DNA from: Algibacter miyuki
Lineage (GTDB): Bacteria > Bacteroidota > Bacteroidia > Flavobacteriales > Flavobacteriaceae
NCBI RefSeq assembly: GCF_030409805.1
Contig: NZ_JAUFQP010000007.1
Coordinates: 248,001-312,000 of the forward strand
DNA length: 64,000 bases
Direction: 5' to 3'
Notes under the pieces: generated by a model
Told to the model about the DNA's origin: nothing
Seen by the model: only the letters and a program-made list of their open reading frames with translations
Database searches by the model: none
In this document: positions 35,040 through 45,751 of the stretch, one piece after another
Numbering within the stretch: position 1 is the stretch's first letter
Layout of the letters: the number at the start of each line of letters is the position of its first letter
Position numbers and translations under genes: made by a program

Positions 35040-35951
35040 TTATTTGTTTAAGACCTCTGCTCCTTCTGGTTTGGAGAAGAAATTATCTTCTACGGTTGGA
35101 GAAAAACTAATATCGCTAACATCAATTTTAGTGATATATTCCCCTAAACCATCCTTATCATCGGTAGACCAATAGGTTTTAAAACCCGTTGCAAATACAA
35201 TACCATCTACCGTAGTAGTCCCTTGAGTTACCGTGATTTTTTCCGGAGCATGTCCGCCATCAGGAAAGTACTTTGGGTAAGATACAATATATTTAAAAGC
35301 ATCGACCAAATTGGTTTTTGCGTTTATATAAAGAATATAATAATCGTCTGGTGCGGAACCTACGCCAGCATCATAAGTTGCTTTAACCACTTTTTGGGTA
35401 GCACCTTGAAATTCTATTTCAGGTAATAATTCTAGGTTTACACCTTGACCATCTAACACAAATGGTTGACCTGAAAAATACAATGGTGTTAGAGCCCAAA
35501 ACTCGGTATCGTAAGTAAACGATGTACTGTCTTTAGCTTTTATCCAAGCCTCTTCACCATCCCAACCATAAATAGAAGTTGGATCTGTAATACTATTATG
35601 TCTTGCCTGATTACTCCAGGTATTTATTGTTTGGTATGAGTCTCTAATTCCTTTTCCATTTAAAGGTTTATAGTCAAAATGCAAAGAAAAATAACCGTTA
35701 CCGTACCATTTATCCAATCCGCCATGAGCTTCCATAGCATTCCATAATACTTGACCAGCCTCTGTAGCGTTCAATCTTTTATTAGCTGAAGCCACTCGTT
35801 TTTCAATCCAAGCGTCTGGAATATCGTATCCGGTTTTAGATACTGGTATTTCTACAACTTTCTCAGTTTCCTTTTTACTGGTTTCTTTACAAGCTACAAA
35901 ACTTAATACTAAAAATAAACCTAGAAGTTTATATGGTGTTTTTATTTTCAT
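35040..35951 (-). CDS. Conserved outer-membrane lipoprotein of unknown function (DUF6503-like)
   Basis: 303 residues, signal with lipobox SFVAC. After a Lys/Glu-rich linker, AGQVLWNAMEAHGGLDKWYGNGYFSLHFDYKP is typical of a Bacteroidota lipoprotein family with a LolA/LolB-like half-barrel ('AHGG..KW' proteins, possibly DUF6503). Features further on are YGWDGEEAWIKAKDS and DDYYILYINAKTNLVDAFKYIVSYPKYF. No catalytic motif is seen. It stands alone between queG and maeB, with its own terminator. A TACGTTTG -7 box (minus, 36010-36003) lies upstream. The family name is from memory and uncertain. Confidence 0.65.
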   Translation of the reverse strand: MKIKTPYKLLGLFLVLSFVACKETSKKETEKVVEIPVSKTGYDIPDAWIEKRVASANKRLNATEAGQVLWNAMEAHGGLDKWYGNGYFSLHFDYKPLNGKGIRDSYQTINTWSNQARHNSITDPTSIYGWDGEEAWIKAKDSTSFTYDTEFWALTPLYFSGQPFVLDGQGVNLELLPEIEFQGATQKVVKATYDAGVGSAPDDYYILYINAKTNLVDAFKYIVSYPKYFPDGGHAPEKITVTQGTTTVDGIVFATGFKTYWSTDDKDGLGEYITKIDVSDISFSPTVEDNFFSKPEGAEVLNK

Positions 35952-36105
35952 GTTCTTTTTGTTAATTAATCAAGCTTAGTCGATTTAAATTATTAAACCT
36001 TTCAAACGTAATTTACACTTATTCTGAATTTGTGTTTTATTTTTATAATTGATACAACTCGTTCGTTTTACCTACAATTCAAAAAACCTATTTTATTTAT
36101 CAAAT

Positions 36106-37035
36106 CTATTTTTTTAGAAAATTAATATTGCGTGTTAACCCCGCGAATTTGGTTCGTTTAACAGCCGATTTTTGAAATACCTTTTTAAACGTATCTTCGG
36201 TAATTTCTTCCCAATCTTTTTTTGTCATGGAAAGTAATTCGGGATGCGGATTAAAAAGTGGTTCACTATGCGATTTAGAAAATCGATTCCATGGACAAAC
36301 ATCTTGGCAAACATCGCAGCCAAACATCCAATCGTCCATTTTTCCTTTAAAATCAGTGGGTAAATTTTCTTTTAATTCGATGGTTAAATAGGAAATACAT
36401 TTGCTCCCATCTACCACATAAGGTTCCGTAATCGCTTCGGTTGGGCAGGCATCAATGCAGGCGGTACATGTACCACAGTGGTCGGTTGTTGCCGCATCAT
36501 ACTCTAAATCTAAATCGATAATAAGCTCGGCTATAAAATAGAATGAACCTACTTGCTGAGTAATTAAATTACTATGTTTCCCAATCCATCCTAAACCCGA
36601 TTTTGCTGCCCAAGCCTTATCTAAAACAGGAGCGGAATCGACAAACGCACGGCCACTAACTTCTCCTATTTCATCTTGAATAAAAAACAATAACGATTTC
36701 AATTTATGTTTAATAATATGATGGTAATCGTTACCATAAGCGTATTTACTCAATTTGGGAGCATCGGGGTCTTGTTGTGTTTCCGATGGATAATAATTTA
36801 ACAACAAGGATATCACACTTTTAGAATCTTCAACCAGCAAGGTTGGATTTAAGCGCTTGTCAAAATGGTTTTCCATGTACTGCATTTGGCCGTTCATGTT
36901 TTTGTTTAACCAATTTTCTAAACGCGGCGCTTCCTCTTCTAAAAACCCAGCTTTACTTATACCACAAGACATAAAGCCGAGGCGTTTAGCTTCGGCTTTA
37001 ATTAAGTCTGTATTTTTAGTTTTAGCGTTTATCAC
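36106..37035 (-). CDS. queG: Epoxyqueuosine reductase
   Basis: 309 residues. Two 4Fe-4S clusters are visible as [16 protein letters not shown] and [13 protein letters not shown], and the N-terminal cobalamin-binding part includes [26 protein letters not shown]. It reduces epoxyqueuosine to queuosine in tRNA anticodons. It is slightly shorter than proteobacterial QueG, which carries a C-terminal HEAT extension. It starts 7 bases after ruvB, so ruvB-queG is an operon. Confidence 0.94.
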   Translation of the reverse strand: MINAKTKNTDLIKAEAKRLGFMSCGISKAGFLEEEAPRLENWLNKNMNGQMQYMENHFDKRLNPTLLVEDSKSVISLLLNYYPSETQQDPDAPKLSKYAYGNDYHHIIKHKLKSLLFFIQDEIGEVSGRAFVDSAPVLDKAWAAKSGLGWIGKHSNLITQQVGSFYFIAELIIDLDLEYDAATTDHCGTCTACIDACPTEAITEPYVVDGSKCISYLTIELKENLPTDFKGKMDDWMFGCDVCQDVCPWNRFSKSHSEPLFNPHPELLSMTKKDWEEITEDTFKKVFQKSAVKRTKFAGLTRNINFLKK

Positions 37036-37042
37036 ATTGTTG

Positions 37043-38065
37043 TTAAAACAAGCCGCCCTGAGTTGGTCCCTTTACGCGTCCTAAATGTTTATAGGCAGCT
37101 TCGGTTACTTCACGTCCTCTTGGGGTTCGCATAATAAAACCTTGTTGAATAAGAAAAGGTTCGTAAACTTCTTCAATGGTTTCTGGACTTTCACTTACTG
37201 CCGTAGCAATGGTTGAAATACCAACAGGCCCGCCTTTAAATTTATCAATAATGGTCGTTAGGATTTTATTATCCATTTCATCCAACCCATGTGCATCTAC
37301 ATTTAAGGCTTCTAGCGCGTATCTTGCTATTTCTATATCAATACTACCATTGCCTTTAATTTGTGCAAAATCGCGTACCCGACGTAGCAATGCGTTGGCA
37401 ATTCGAGGTGTTCCGCGACTTCTACCAGCGATTTCAATTGCTGCTTCCATAGAAATGGGCACATCTAAAATAGTGGCACTTCGTTGTACGATATTAGTTA
37501 GTAAATCGGTTTTATAATACTGAAGTCTACTTTGTATTCCAAAACGGGCACGCATAGGCGCTGTTAGTAAACCAGAACGCGTGGTAGCTCCGACTAAAGT
37601 AAAAGGGTTTAAATTTATTTGAACAGAACGTGCATTAGGTCCTGACTCAATCATGATATCGATTTTATAATCCTCCATGGCAGAATACAGATATTCTTCC
37701 ACAATAGGACTTAACCTATGAATTTCATCAATAAATAACACATCACGTTCATCTAGATTTGTTAACAGGCCCGCTAAATCGCCAGGTTTATCAAGTACAG
37801 GACCTGATGTTATTTTAATGCCGACAGATAATTCATTAGCTAAAATATTAGCCAAGGTTGTTTTACCAAGTCCTGGAGGGCCATGAAATAAGGTGTGATC
37901 GAGTGCCTCACCACGTAAATTGGCAGCTTTCACAAATATTTGGAGGTTTTCCAATACTTGATCTTGACCAGTAAAATCATCAAATGATAGTGGTCTTAAT
38001 TGTTTTTCAACTTCAAATTCCTCAGAAGAGAAATTCTCATTAGTGGCATCTAGATTTTCGTTCAT
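37043..38065 (-). CDS. ruvB: Holliday junction branch migration ATPase RuvB
   Basis: 340 residues. Walker A is [11 protein letters not shown], Walker B is [10 protein letters not shown], sensor 1 is [19 protein letters not shown], and the C-terminal winged helix has [19 protein letters not shown]. It drives branch migration with RuvA. A TATCTTTG -7 box (minus, 38122-38115) lies about 50 bases upstream, just past the terminator of the preceding gene; I see no good -33 box. Confidence 0.96.
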   Translation of the reverse strand: MNENLDATNENFSSEEFEVEKQLRPLSFDDFTGQDQVLENLQIFVKAANLRGEALDHTLFHGPPGLGKTTLANILANELSVGIKITSGPVLDKPGDLAGLLTNLDERDVLFIDEIHRLSPIVEEYLYSAMEDYKIDIMIESGPNARSVQINLNPFTLVGATTRSGLLTAPMRARFGIQSRLQYYKTDLLTNIVQRSATILDVPISMEAAIEIAGRSRGTPRIANALLRRVRDFAQIKGNGSIDIEIARYALEALNVDAHGLDEMDNKILTTIIDKFKGGPVGISTIATAVSESPETIEEVYEPFLIQQGFIMRTPRGREVTEAAYKHLGRVKGPTQGGLF

Positions 38066-38125
38066 TTCAAGGCAATCAAAAGAGGTATAAGTATTAGTGT
38101 AATACCGGTTATAGCAAAGATAAAC

Positions 38126-38156
38126 AAAAAGCCTCTCCGAAGTGGAAAGGCTTTTT
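38126..38156 (-). terminator. Terminator downstream of the T9SS cargo gene
   Basis: AAAAAGCCT (38126-38134) pairs with AGGCTTTTT (38148-38156), with an inner TCC/GGA pairing and one mismatch; T-run in the minus direction. Confidence 0.8.
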
Positions 38157-38189
38157 AGATTTTTAAATATACACGCTATAATCGAAAAG

Positions 38190-40070
38190 CTATTGCTTTA
38201 TAATTTTTTTCACAAGTACACCTTTATTTGTTTTCAATTTCAATAAATATATTCCAGAATTAATTGTCGTAAAATCTAATGTTTCATTTATTAAATTCAT
38301 GTGTTTTATTGATTTTCCAACAATGTTAAATAAAGTGGCTTCTTGAATTTCAACAGCATTTGTTTTTACATTCAACTTATTAGTTACGGGAGTTGGGTAT
38401 AAACTTATTGAATTTTCTAACACACTCTTTTCTGAGCTTAAAGTAGAACCTGTAATTGCGATGGTAGCTGTAGCAGATGCCGATAAAGATTCGTTATCTG
38501 TAACTGTTATCACGATACTTCGGGTTGTCATATCTAAAGCACTTGTGTTTTTATAGCGAATGGCCTTTAAAGCGGTTTCGAAATTAGCGTTGGTAGCCGA
38601 ACCATTATTGCTTAATGTCAATGTTTTTGAGCCTGATCCAGAAATGGTAATACCTGTTGCACTGCTTAAAGTTAAAAACTCACTAGTGCCATCCAATTGA
38701 TTTGAAATATCTACTTCAATAGAAAGAATATCTTCACCGTCAGCATCTGTTATTAATACATCAGAATCTACCACAGCAACCCCTTCTGATTGCCCATTTA
38801 CTGTTTCAGCTGTATAAGTAACACCTGTAGCACCTGAAGAATTATCAGAATCTAAATCGATTATTGGATGCATGTTTTTAACAATAGCACGTTCGATTTT
38901 AGAATACCCTCCAGTTGAGCCGTTTCCGTTTCCAAAAGAAACTAAAAAACTACCATCAGAAAAAGTGGCCAAATCTGGTGTTACTACAATTCTATCGAGG
39001 TTACTTCTTGAGGTAATATCAATTTGACCAGATGTTGCAGAGTTTCCGTTATTGTCAAACACTCTGTAAGCCAAATTCTGAAACACAGCACCATCACTTG
39101 CGACGTATGCCGCAACAAAACCACCACTTTTAAAAGCTTTAACCCCAACATCTTTTTCTGTAGAAAATTCACCAGGTAGAATATCTATTTCATCGCCCAC
39201 TTGCACAGGTGTACTACCTCCTGAAAAATCGTAAATTTTGGCTTTACCACTTTCTTGTATCAAGATATTACCATTATTTAATGTTGTTTCTGTTGTATTA
39301 GAAACAGTTGCTGTACCATTAAAAATGACTACTTCACTCCCTACTAAAGCACCACTAGAACTATATCTTTTCCCTTTGGTATTGAATGGTGTTGCCGAAC
39401 CTTCTGCATAAGCAATGAAAAAACCACCATCAGGCAACGCTGTTACCGTTGGATTAGACGCTACTGATGTAACAACCATTCCACTAGTAATTACAACACC
39501 CGTAATCGGATTGATAATATCAAAACTAATATCTCCTCCTGCACTATAACTATTAGCATATACAAAAATAAGATTCCCATTATTGAGAATTCCAACTGTA
39601 GAAGTTCCGTTTAAATCTGAAAGTCCAGAGGCAGCAGTTTCGTTTAACACTTCTGAAATATTTCCTGTACTTGGATTGATGGTGTAGAATCCTGTAGCAT
39701 CTTTAGAACCCTGTTCAAACGAAGCAGCCATACCTAGATTATCATCCGTAACCAATTGCCAATCGTTAGCATTATCGTACTCACTACTATTTCCCCCTCC
39801 AAGTGGTTCGACAGAACTTCCGACTTGCAAATTATTAAGATCATAATAATTTGCAAGTAAATAAACATCGTTACCATCAACAGGAAGTCTTCTATCGGCA
39901 TGAAAGATCACGTAACCAACATCAACCCCTCCATTTTTAACGATTGCCACCTGTGATTCACCTTCCGCCCTGTCATTAGATATTGGAAGTATACTCACAC
40001 TCTGAGCAAAGGATGAATAACCAATAAAAACAGATAATATAAAAAATTGTAAAAAAGTAATTTTTCCCAT
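38190..40070 (-). CDS. T9SS-exported protein with beta-rich repeats and cadherin-like domain
   Basis: 626 residues, signal peptide ending SSFAQS. Residues about 20-390 contain recurring GG(G/F)FV(I)AY and NGN strands suggestive of a beta-propeller-like fold. About 410-540 is a cadherin-like module ([17 protein letters not shown], then [24 protein letters not shown]). The last 85 residues are a type A T9SS sorting domain ([16 protein letters not shown]...[21 protein letters not shown]). Export through SprA to the cell surface is expected. Ligand or enzymatic role unknown; no catalytic motif recognised. Single-gene unit. Confidence 0.75.
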   Translation of the reverse strand: MGKITFLQFFILSVFIGYSSFAQSVSILPISNDRAEGESQVAIVKNGGVDVGYVIFHADRRLPVDGNDVYLLANYYDLNNLQVGSSVEPLGGGNSSEYDNANDWQLVTDDNLGMAASFEQGSKDATGFYTINPSTGNISEVLNETAASGLSDLNGTSTVGILNNGNLIFVYANSYSAGGDISFDIINPITGVVITSGMVVTSVASNPTVTALPDGGFFIAYAEGSATPFNTKGKRYSSSGALVGSEVVIFNGTATVSNTTETTLNNGNILIQESGKAKIYDFSGGSTPVQVGDEIDILPGEFSTEKDVGVKAFKSGGFVAAYVASDGAVFQNLAYRVFDNNGNSATSGQIDITSRSNLDRIVVTPDLATFSDGSFLVSFGNGNGSTGGYSKIERAIVKNMHPIIDLDSDNSSGATGVTYTAETVNGQSEGVAVVDSDVLITDADGEDILSIEVDISNQLDGTSEFLTLSSATGITISGSGSKTLTLSNNGSATNANFETALKAIRYKNTSALDMTTRSIVITVTDNESLSASATATIAITGSTLSSEKSVLENSISLYPTPVTNKLNVKTNAVEIQEATLFNIVGKSIKHMNLINETLDFTTINSGIYLLKLKTNKGVLVKKIIKQ

Positions 40071-40215
40071 AGTAATATTTAATATTTAGTCCTAAATATA
40101 CTACAAATAAATATGTGAAAAACATTTAAACCTGTTAATTCGATAATATGTCGATATTTTTAACAAAACAATTGATCTGCTACCTACGGCCCCCTACAAT
40201 AAACAAGACCATAAA

Positions 40216-40246
40216 AAAACCCTGTCTTTATATAAGACAGGGTTTT
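40216..40246 (-). terminator. Terminator at the end of the act-cox operon
   Basis: AAAACCCTGTCTT (40216-40228) pairs perfectly with AAGACAGGGTTTT (40234-40246), loop TATAT; it lies 26 bases after the coxI stop. Confidence 0.9.
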
Positions 40247-40271
40247 AAATATGTATATTTTAATTTTAAGC

Positions 40272-42065
40272 TTAGTGCTGTAATTCCTCTTCACCATCCT
40301 TTAATGGCACATTCTGAGGAACAAAATCAACATCGTGACCTGGTTTACTGTAATCATAAGCCCAACGGTATACGTGAGGAATATTTCCTGGCCAGTTTCC
40401 GTGGATATGTTCTACCGGAGTAGTCCATTCTAATGTTGTAGATTTCCATGGGTTTTGAACAGCTTTCTTTCCGTAGTACATGCTTGTAAAGAAGTTGTAT
40501 AAGTAAATTAACTGAACCACACCACCAACTAAAGCGAAAATTGTAATAACGACATTTACGTTCGCTAAATCATCAAATAACGGGAAGTTAGAGTTTGTAT
40601 AGTAACGACGTGGTAAACCAGCCATACCAATAAAGTGCATTGGGAAGAATACACCATAAGCACAAACTGCAGTAATCCAGAAGTGGATATACCCTAAGTT
40701 CTTATTAAGCATACGTCCGTACATTTTAGGATACCAGTGATAAATACCAGCAAACATACCGTAAAGTGCAGATATCCCCATTACTAAGTGGAAGTGAGCT
40801 ACTACAAAATAAGTATCGTGAACGTTAATATCTAAAGCAGAATCTCCCAAAATAATACCTGTTAAACCACCAGTAATAAATGTTGATACAAAACCGATTG
40901 AGAATAACATCGCAGGATTCATCTGAAGATTACCTTTCCATAAGGTGGTAATCCAGTTGAAGGCTTTCACCGCAGATGGAATTGCAATTAATAAGGTTGT
41001 AAAAGTAAATACAGAACCTAAGAATGGATTCATACCAGAAATAAACATGTGGTGACCCCAAACAATAGTTGAAAGGAATGCAATTGCTAGAATTGAAGCA
41101 ATCATCGCACGGTAACCAAAAATAGGCTTACGTGAGTTAGACGCCATAATTTCAGAAACTAATCCCATGGCAGGTAATATTACAATATATACCTCTGGGT
41201 GACCTAAGAACCAAAATAAGTGTTCGAACAATACCGGTGAACCACCTTGGTAATGTAAAACTTCACCTTGAATAAATATATCTGATAAGAAGAATGATGT
41301 TCCAAAACTTCTATCCATAATTAATAATAACGCTGCAGATAATAATACTGGGAAAGAAATAATCCCGATTACCGCAGTAATAAAAAAGGCCCAAATTGTT
41401 AAAGGTAATCTAGTCATAGACATTCCTTTAGTACGCAGGTTGATTACTGTAACTACATAATTAAGAGATCCTAATAATGAAGAAGCAATAAATATAGCCA
41501 TAGCCACTAACCATAGCGTCATACCCATACCAGAACCACCTTGAGCCATTGGTAATGCACTTAACGGTGGATAGATTGTCCATCCAGCTGCAGCAGGACC
41601 AGCTTCAACAAATAAAGAAATGATCATGATTACACTTGATAAAAAGAATAACCAGTAAGATACCATGTTTAAGAAACCAGATGCCATATCACGTGCACCA
41701 ATTTGCAATGGAATTAATAAGTTACTAAACGTACCACTTAACCCGGCCGTTAATACAAAGAATACCATAATGGTACCGTGAATTGTTACTAATGCTAAAT
41801 AAATATCTGCATCCATAACACCACCTGGTGCCCATTTACCTAATAACGCTTCGAATAATACGTTTGGCTCTTCTGGCCAAGCGATTTGCATACGGAACAT
41901 TAATGACATTAAAACACCAATAACACCCATAATAGTACCTGTAACTAAGTACTGCTTAGCAATCATCTTATGGTCTTGACTAAAAATATACTTAGTCACA
42001 AACGTTTCTTTATGATGATGTCCGTGGTCGTCGTCGTGAGCGTGAATATCTGCGTGTGCTGACAT
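40272..42065 (-). CDS. ctaD: Cytochrome c oxidase subunit I
   Basis: 597 residues with about 12 or more membrane helices. Visible are HGTIMVFFVLT (low-spin haem His), HPEVYIVILPAMG (Cu-B His with the cross-linked Tyr, an A-family haem-copper oxidase), HHMFISGMNP and HDTYFVVAHFHLVM. The His-rich N-terminus (HAHDDDHGHHHKE) may bind metal. Last gene of the act-cox operon. It reduces oxygen with electrons from cytochrome c or directly from alternative complex III. Confidence 0.96.
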   Translation of the reverse strand: MSAHADIHAHDDDHGHHHKETFVTKYIFSQDHKMIAKQYLVTGTIMGVIGVLMSLMFRMQIAWPEEPNVLFEALLGKWAPGGVMDADIYLALVTIHGTIMVFFVLTAGLSGTFSNLLIPLQIGARDMASGFLNMVSYWLFFLSSVIMIISLFVEAGPAAAGWTIYPPLSALPMAQGGSGMGMTLWLVAMAIFIASSLLGSLNYVVTVINLRTKGMSMTRLPLTIWAFFITAVIGIISFPVLLSAALLLIMDRSFGTSFFLSDIFIQGEVLHYQGGSPVLFEHLFWFLGHPEVYIVILPAMGLVSEIMASNSRKPIFGYRAMIASILAIAFLSTIVWGHHMFISGMNPFLGSVFTFTTLLIAIPSAVKAFNWITTLWKGNLQMNPAMLFSIGFVSTFITGGLTGIILGDSALDINVHDTYFVVAHFHLVMGISALYGMFAGIYHWYPKMYGRMLNKNLGYIHFWITAVCAYGVFFPMHFIGMAGLPRRYYTNSNFPLFDDLANVNVVITIFALVGGVVQLIYLYNFFTSMYYGKKAVQNPWKSTTLEWTTPVEHIHGNWPGNIPHVYRWAYDYSKPGHDVDFVPQNVPLKDGEEELQH

Positions 42066-42091
42066 AATCTTATATCGTTTTTATCTTTGAA

Positions 42092-43159
42092 TTAGTTAAT
42101 TAGAGAGTTCTTAAATTCTTTTTGCTCAGCAATCCAAGCATCAAATTCTTCTTGTGTTTCTACAATAATTTTCATCTGCATATTGTAGTGCGATGTTCCA
42201 CAAATTTTATTACAAAGTAATAAATAGTCAAACTCATAACGTTCTAAAGCTTCTTCACCTTTAGCGATCAATGGCTTACTATTTTCAACTCTAATCTCGT
42301 TAATGTTTTTAACTTTCTCTTGCATTTGCGGTGTTAAACGCATATCGGCAGTAGTTACTGTTGGTGTAAACCCAAACTGAGTAATCATACCAGGAACACA
42401 GTTCATTTGCGCTCTAAAGTGAGGCATATAAGCTGAGTGTAATACATCTTGAGAACGCATTTTAAATAATACTGTTCGTCCTACAGGCAAGTGCAACTCT
42501 GTAGTAATGATATCATCTTGAGCATTAGGATCAGCTTCATCTAAACCTAATATGTTAGCTCTATCGATATCGATTAAACGTACGTTAGCCTTTCCTAAGG
42601 TATTATCAGCGCCAGAATATCTAGCTTTCCAGTTAAACTGTTGTGCATATAATTCAATCACTAAAGGATCATCACTTTCATCAACACTTGTAATGTTAAT
42701 CCATGTACTTAATCCGTAGATAATTAAACCAGCTAAAACAATTACCGGGATAATAGTCCAGATAAACTCTAACTTGTTGTTATCTGCAAAGAATAATGCT
42801 TTCTTTCCTTTTTCACCTTTATATTTAAAAGCGAAGTAGTGTAACAAAAACTGCGTAAGTGTTTGTACAAAGAAAATAAGCACCATTGAGATCACCATAA
42901 GGTTATCAATAGTTGGGCCATGTTCTGATGCCGAATTAGACATCAAAGGCAAGTCTCCCCATTTAACAAAACACACAATGGTAATGATATAAATGAAAGC
43001 TAAAAAGCCCATCATTAAATACCCATTCATGGTATTGTCTTTGTCCGTGGCTATGCCTGTATTCTCGTTTTTAGCTTGCGCTATATCGAAAATCTTAACC
43101 ATCTGCCAAATGGCAACTAAAATAAATACTAAAACTATAATTGTTAATAAAGCAGTCAT
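42092..43159 (-). CDS. ctaC: Cytochrome c oxidase subunit II
   Basis: 355 residues. The CuA site is visible as CNKICGTSHYNM near the C-terminus, with the upstream His in DVLHSAYMPHFRAQMNCVPG. The N-terminal region has about four hydrophobic helices, two more than the usual two-helix subunit II, as is common in Bacteroidota. The conserved W-rich KLEFIWTIIPVIVLAGL precedes the periplasmic cupredoxin domain. It lies between actF and ctaD. Confidence 0.94.
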   Translation of the reverse strand: MTALLTIIVLVFILVAIWQMVKIFDIAQAKNENTGIATDKDNTMNGYLMMGFLAFIYIITIVCFVKWGDLPLMSNSASEHGPTIDNLMVISMVLIFFVQTLTQFLLHYFAFKYKGEKGKKALFFADNNKLEFIWTIIPVIVLAGLIIYGLSTWINITSVDESDDPLVIELYAQQFNWKARYSGADNTLGKANVRLIDIDRANILGLDEADPNAQDDIITTELHLPVGRTVLFKMRSQDVLHSAYMPHFRAQMNCVPGMITQFGFTPTVTTADMRLTPQMQEKVKNINEIRVENSKPLIAKGEEALERYEFDYLLLCNKICGTSHYNMQMKIIVETQEEFDAWIAEQKEFKNSLIN

Positions 43160-43189
43160 TGGTATCGTTCGTCTTTATTTATATCTTAA

Positions 43190-44563
43190 TTAATAATGAA
43201 AATCTTCGCTTTCTTTTCTAAAAGGATATCTTTTTACAAGTAGTGGTGCTTTTGTTAAAGCGGTAAACACTACAAATATAAATAACCCTGCGAAAAGTAA
43301 AACAGATGCTATTTCTGGAATTCCTATAAACCATTGGTCACCAACCGTAGCCGGCATAATCATATTGAAAATATCAATGTAATGTCCGAATAAAATAACT
43401 AACCCAGCCATAACTACAAACCATGGAATACGTTTGTAATCTGCATTCATTAACAATAATAAAGGGAATACAAAGTTCATTACAACCATTCCTAAGAAAG
43501 GTAATTGATAATCTTGGAAACGTGTTACAAAATATGTTACCTCTTCTGGGATATTAGAATACCAGATTAACATAAATTGCGAGAACCATAAGTATGTCCA
43601 GAAAATACTAAAAGCAAACATAAATTTAGCAACATCATGCAAGTGGTTTTCGTTTACAAACTCTAAAACACCTTTAGATTTTAGGTAAATAGTCACTAAC
43701 GCAATTACGGTAATTCCACTTACAAACATACTCGCAAAAACATACCATCCGAATAATGTTGAGAACCAGTGTGGATCTACACTCATAATCCAATCCCAAG
43801 ACATAATAGATTCAGAATAAATAAAGAATACTAAAAATGCTGCAGCGATACGGAATGATTTCTTAAAGTTACTATTATCATCAGCAGTATCCTGTGCTAT
43901 AGAATATTTACGTGCAAAATGACGGTATAAACTCCATCCTGCGATAAAGATTAAACCTCTTACTGCAAACCATCCAATGTTTAACCATCCTGATTTACCA
44001 GCAATTAATTTATCGTAATGAACACTCTCTGGATCTGAAAAATCTGGGTTCATCCATATAAAGATATTGTAATGTCCAATTGTACCTGAAGCTACTGCAA
44101 TTGCTAATACAATTAAAGCGCCTGGTAATAAGTAAGCTGTGATACCTTCCATAACTCTGAAAAGTACTGGAGACCATCCGGCTTGCGATGCAATTTGAAT
44201 GGCATAAAATGCTAAAACACCTAAAGCAATCATCATAAAGAAAAATGCTGCAACATATAACGCAGACCATGGTCTATTCGCTATTTGATGTTGTACATGT
44301 TCGATATGCTCTACATGTTTATCAACATGGTGTGCTCCTACTTCTGCATGCTCACCGTGTGCTGGTTTAGCATGTTCGTCATGTGCAGGTGCTACATGAG
44401 CTGTTTGCTCACCATGACCGCCACCGTGTTCTTTTTCTGCAAGCATGGTTTCAACCTCTTCAAAAGATAAATGAGATGTGAAAAAACCATATCCAACTCC
44501 TACTGCTCCAAGGATCATTAGGATAAAAGAAAATGTCTTTAATTTATTTGAAAATGTGTACAT
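43190..44563 (-). CDS. actF: Alternative complex III subunit ActF (NrfD-like quinol-binding membrane subunit)
   Basis: 457 residues, about ten membrane helices of the NrfD/PsrC type. After helix 1 it has a long His/Glu-rich loop (about 38-90; GGGHGEQTAHVAPAHDEH and similar), unusual for the core fold and possibly metal-binding. WDWIMSVDPHWFSTLFGWYVFAS is the conserved ActC/ActF signature. Together with ActC it forms the membrane core of quinol:cytochrome c oxidoreductase. Confidence 0.9.
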   Translation of the reverse strand: MYTFSNKLKTFSFILMILGAVGVGYGFFTSHLSFEEVETMLAEKEHGGGHGEQTAHVAPAHDEHAKPAHGEHAEVGAHHVDKHVEHIEHVQHQIANRPWSALYVAAFFFMMIALGVLAFYAIQIASQAGWSPVLFRVMEGITAYLLPGALIVLAIAVASGTIGHYNIFIWMNPDFSDPESVHYDKLIAGKSGWLNIGWFAVRGLIFIAGWSLYRHFARKYSIAQDTADDNSNFKKSFRIAAAFLVFFIYSESIMSWDWIMSVDPHWFSTLFGWYVFASMFVSGITVIALVTIYLKSKGVLEFVNENHLHDVAKFMFAFSIFWTYLWFSQFMLIWYSNIPEEVTYFVTRFQDYQLPFLGMVVMNFVFPLLLLMNADYKRIPWFVVMAGLVILFGHYIDIFNMIMPATVGDQWFIGIPEIASVLLFAGLFIFVVFTALTKAPLLVKRYPFRKESEDFHY

Positions 44564-44585
44564 ATCTATAATAATCTTATCAGTC

Positions 44586-45137
44586 TTACTTTTCTAAATC
44601 CGCTTTCAACTCTAAAACGTAAGCGACAACTTGCCAACGCTCTTCTTCATTTATTTGGTTAGCATACGATCCCATCGCATTCTTACCGTAATAAATTGTA
44701 TGATAAATACTTCCTGCATTAATCGCTCTACCAGCGTCATCATAACTAGGAATACCTAATATTTTTTCACGCTTTACTAAGTTACCTTGTCCGTCACCTT
44801 TATTTCCATGACAGATTCCACAGTAAATATTATAAAGTTCTTTACCTCTTTCAAGATCAATATCATCAGCATTTAACGGACTTTTTAAAGTCGCTTTCGC
44901 TAATTCATATCCAGCTGTAGAGTTTTCTATATCAAAAGGTACATGACCTCTAGCTACAGAACCTTCAGCAGGTATTTGAGCTTCAATACCATTCTTAAAT
45001 GCGGCCTCACCGTAAGTTTCATAACCAGCAGACTCATACATATTAGGCATGAATTGATAGTTAGGTGCGGTATCTTTTCTACAAGAAACAGCTAGTAAAA
45101 CAACGGCTATTACTAATATTTTAATTAAGCTTTTCAT
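44586..45137 (-). CDS. actE: Alternative complex III subunit ActE (monohaem cytochrome c lipoprotein)
   Basis: 183 residues. Lipobox LLAVSC; one haem c motif CGICH (YNIYCGICHGNKGDGQG) with a downstream Met in AMGSYANQI as likely sixth ligand. It passes electrons from the complex to the oxidase. It lies between actD and actF, 22 bases before actF. Confidence 0.92.
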   Translation of the reverse strand: MKSLIKILVIAVVLLAVSCRKDTAPNYQFMPNMYESAGYETYGEAAFKNGIEAQIPAEGSVARGHVPFDIENSTAGYELAKATLKSPLNADDIDLERGKELYNIYCGICHGNKGDGQGNLVKREKILGIPSYDDAGRAINAGSIYHTIYYGKNAMGSYANQINEEERWQVVAYVLELKADLEK

Positions 45138-45217
45138 TGGTCAACTTATATTGTCTTTATTATTGAACGACTTTTGCTTGATTCGTTTTATTGAATCTTA
45201 CATTTTCGTACTATTAA

Positions 45218-45748
45218 TTAATGCGCTTTATCTACTAGATTAATTTCAACGGCACCTGTACCGGCTAATAAATCTTGAAGTTGCTCCTCATTTCCGTTAA
45301 CAGCTATTTCCATTAAAAAATGATCATCTGTTGTTCTTGGATCTGGATTTTCAGCATTTTTAAAAGGCCACATTCTACTTCTTAAATAAAATGTTAATAC
45401 CATTAAGTGGGCTGCGAAAAATACCGTAAGCTCAAACATGATTGGTACGAAAGCTGGCATATTTTCAATATAGCTAAAACTTGGTTTACCACCTATGTTT
45501 TGTGGCCAATCTTCAATCATAATGAAATTCATCATTACAGTAGCAACCGTTAAACCAATTAAACCATATATAAATGCTGTAATTGCAATTCTTGTTGGTG
45601 CTAAGCCCATGGCTTTGTCTAGCCCGTGAACAGGAAATGGCGTGTATATTTCTTCGATATGAAAACGTTCTGCCTTAACTTTTTTAACAGCCGACATGAG
45701 TACGTCATCATCCGTATAAATAGCGTGAATTACTTTAGATGCTTCCAT
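45218..45748 (-). CDS. actD: Alternative complex III subunit ActD (DUF3341)
   Basis: 176 residues with two membrane helices (ITAFIYGLIGLTVATVMMNF; FVPIMFELTVFFAAHLMVLTFYL) between a soluble N-terminal domain (IYTDDDVLMSAVKKVK...IYTPFPVHGLDKAMG) and a C-terminal DPRTTDDHFLMEI segment. These are standard DUF3341/ActD features. It starts 3 bases after actC. Confidence 0.92.
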   Translation of the reverse strand: MEASKVIHAIYTDDDVLMSAVKKVKAERFHIEEIYTPFPVHGLDKAMGLAPTRIAITAFIYGLIGLTVATVMMNFIMIEDWPQNIGGKPSFSYIENMPAFVPIMFELTVFFAAHLMVLTFYLRSRMWPFKNAENPDPRTTDDHFLMEIAVNGNEEQLQDLLAGTGAVEINLVDKAH

Positions 45749-45751
45749 TAT

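Noticed and set aside
40148-40423. 91-codon plus-strand frame over the coxI end
   Set aside because: It spans the operon terminator and runs antisense to conserved coding sequence.
44285-44470. Cys/Met-rich plus-strand frame opposite the actF His-rich loop
   Set aside because: Antisense shadow of His/Ala codons; no start context or homology features.
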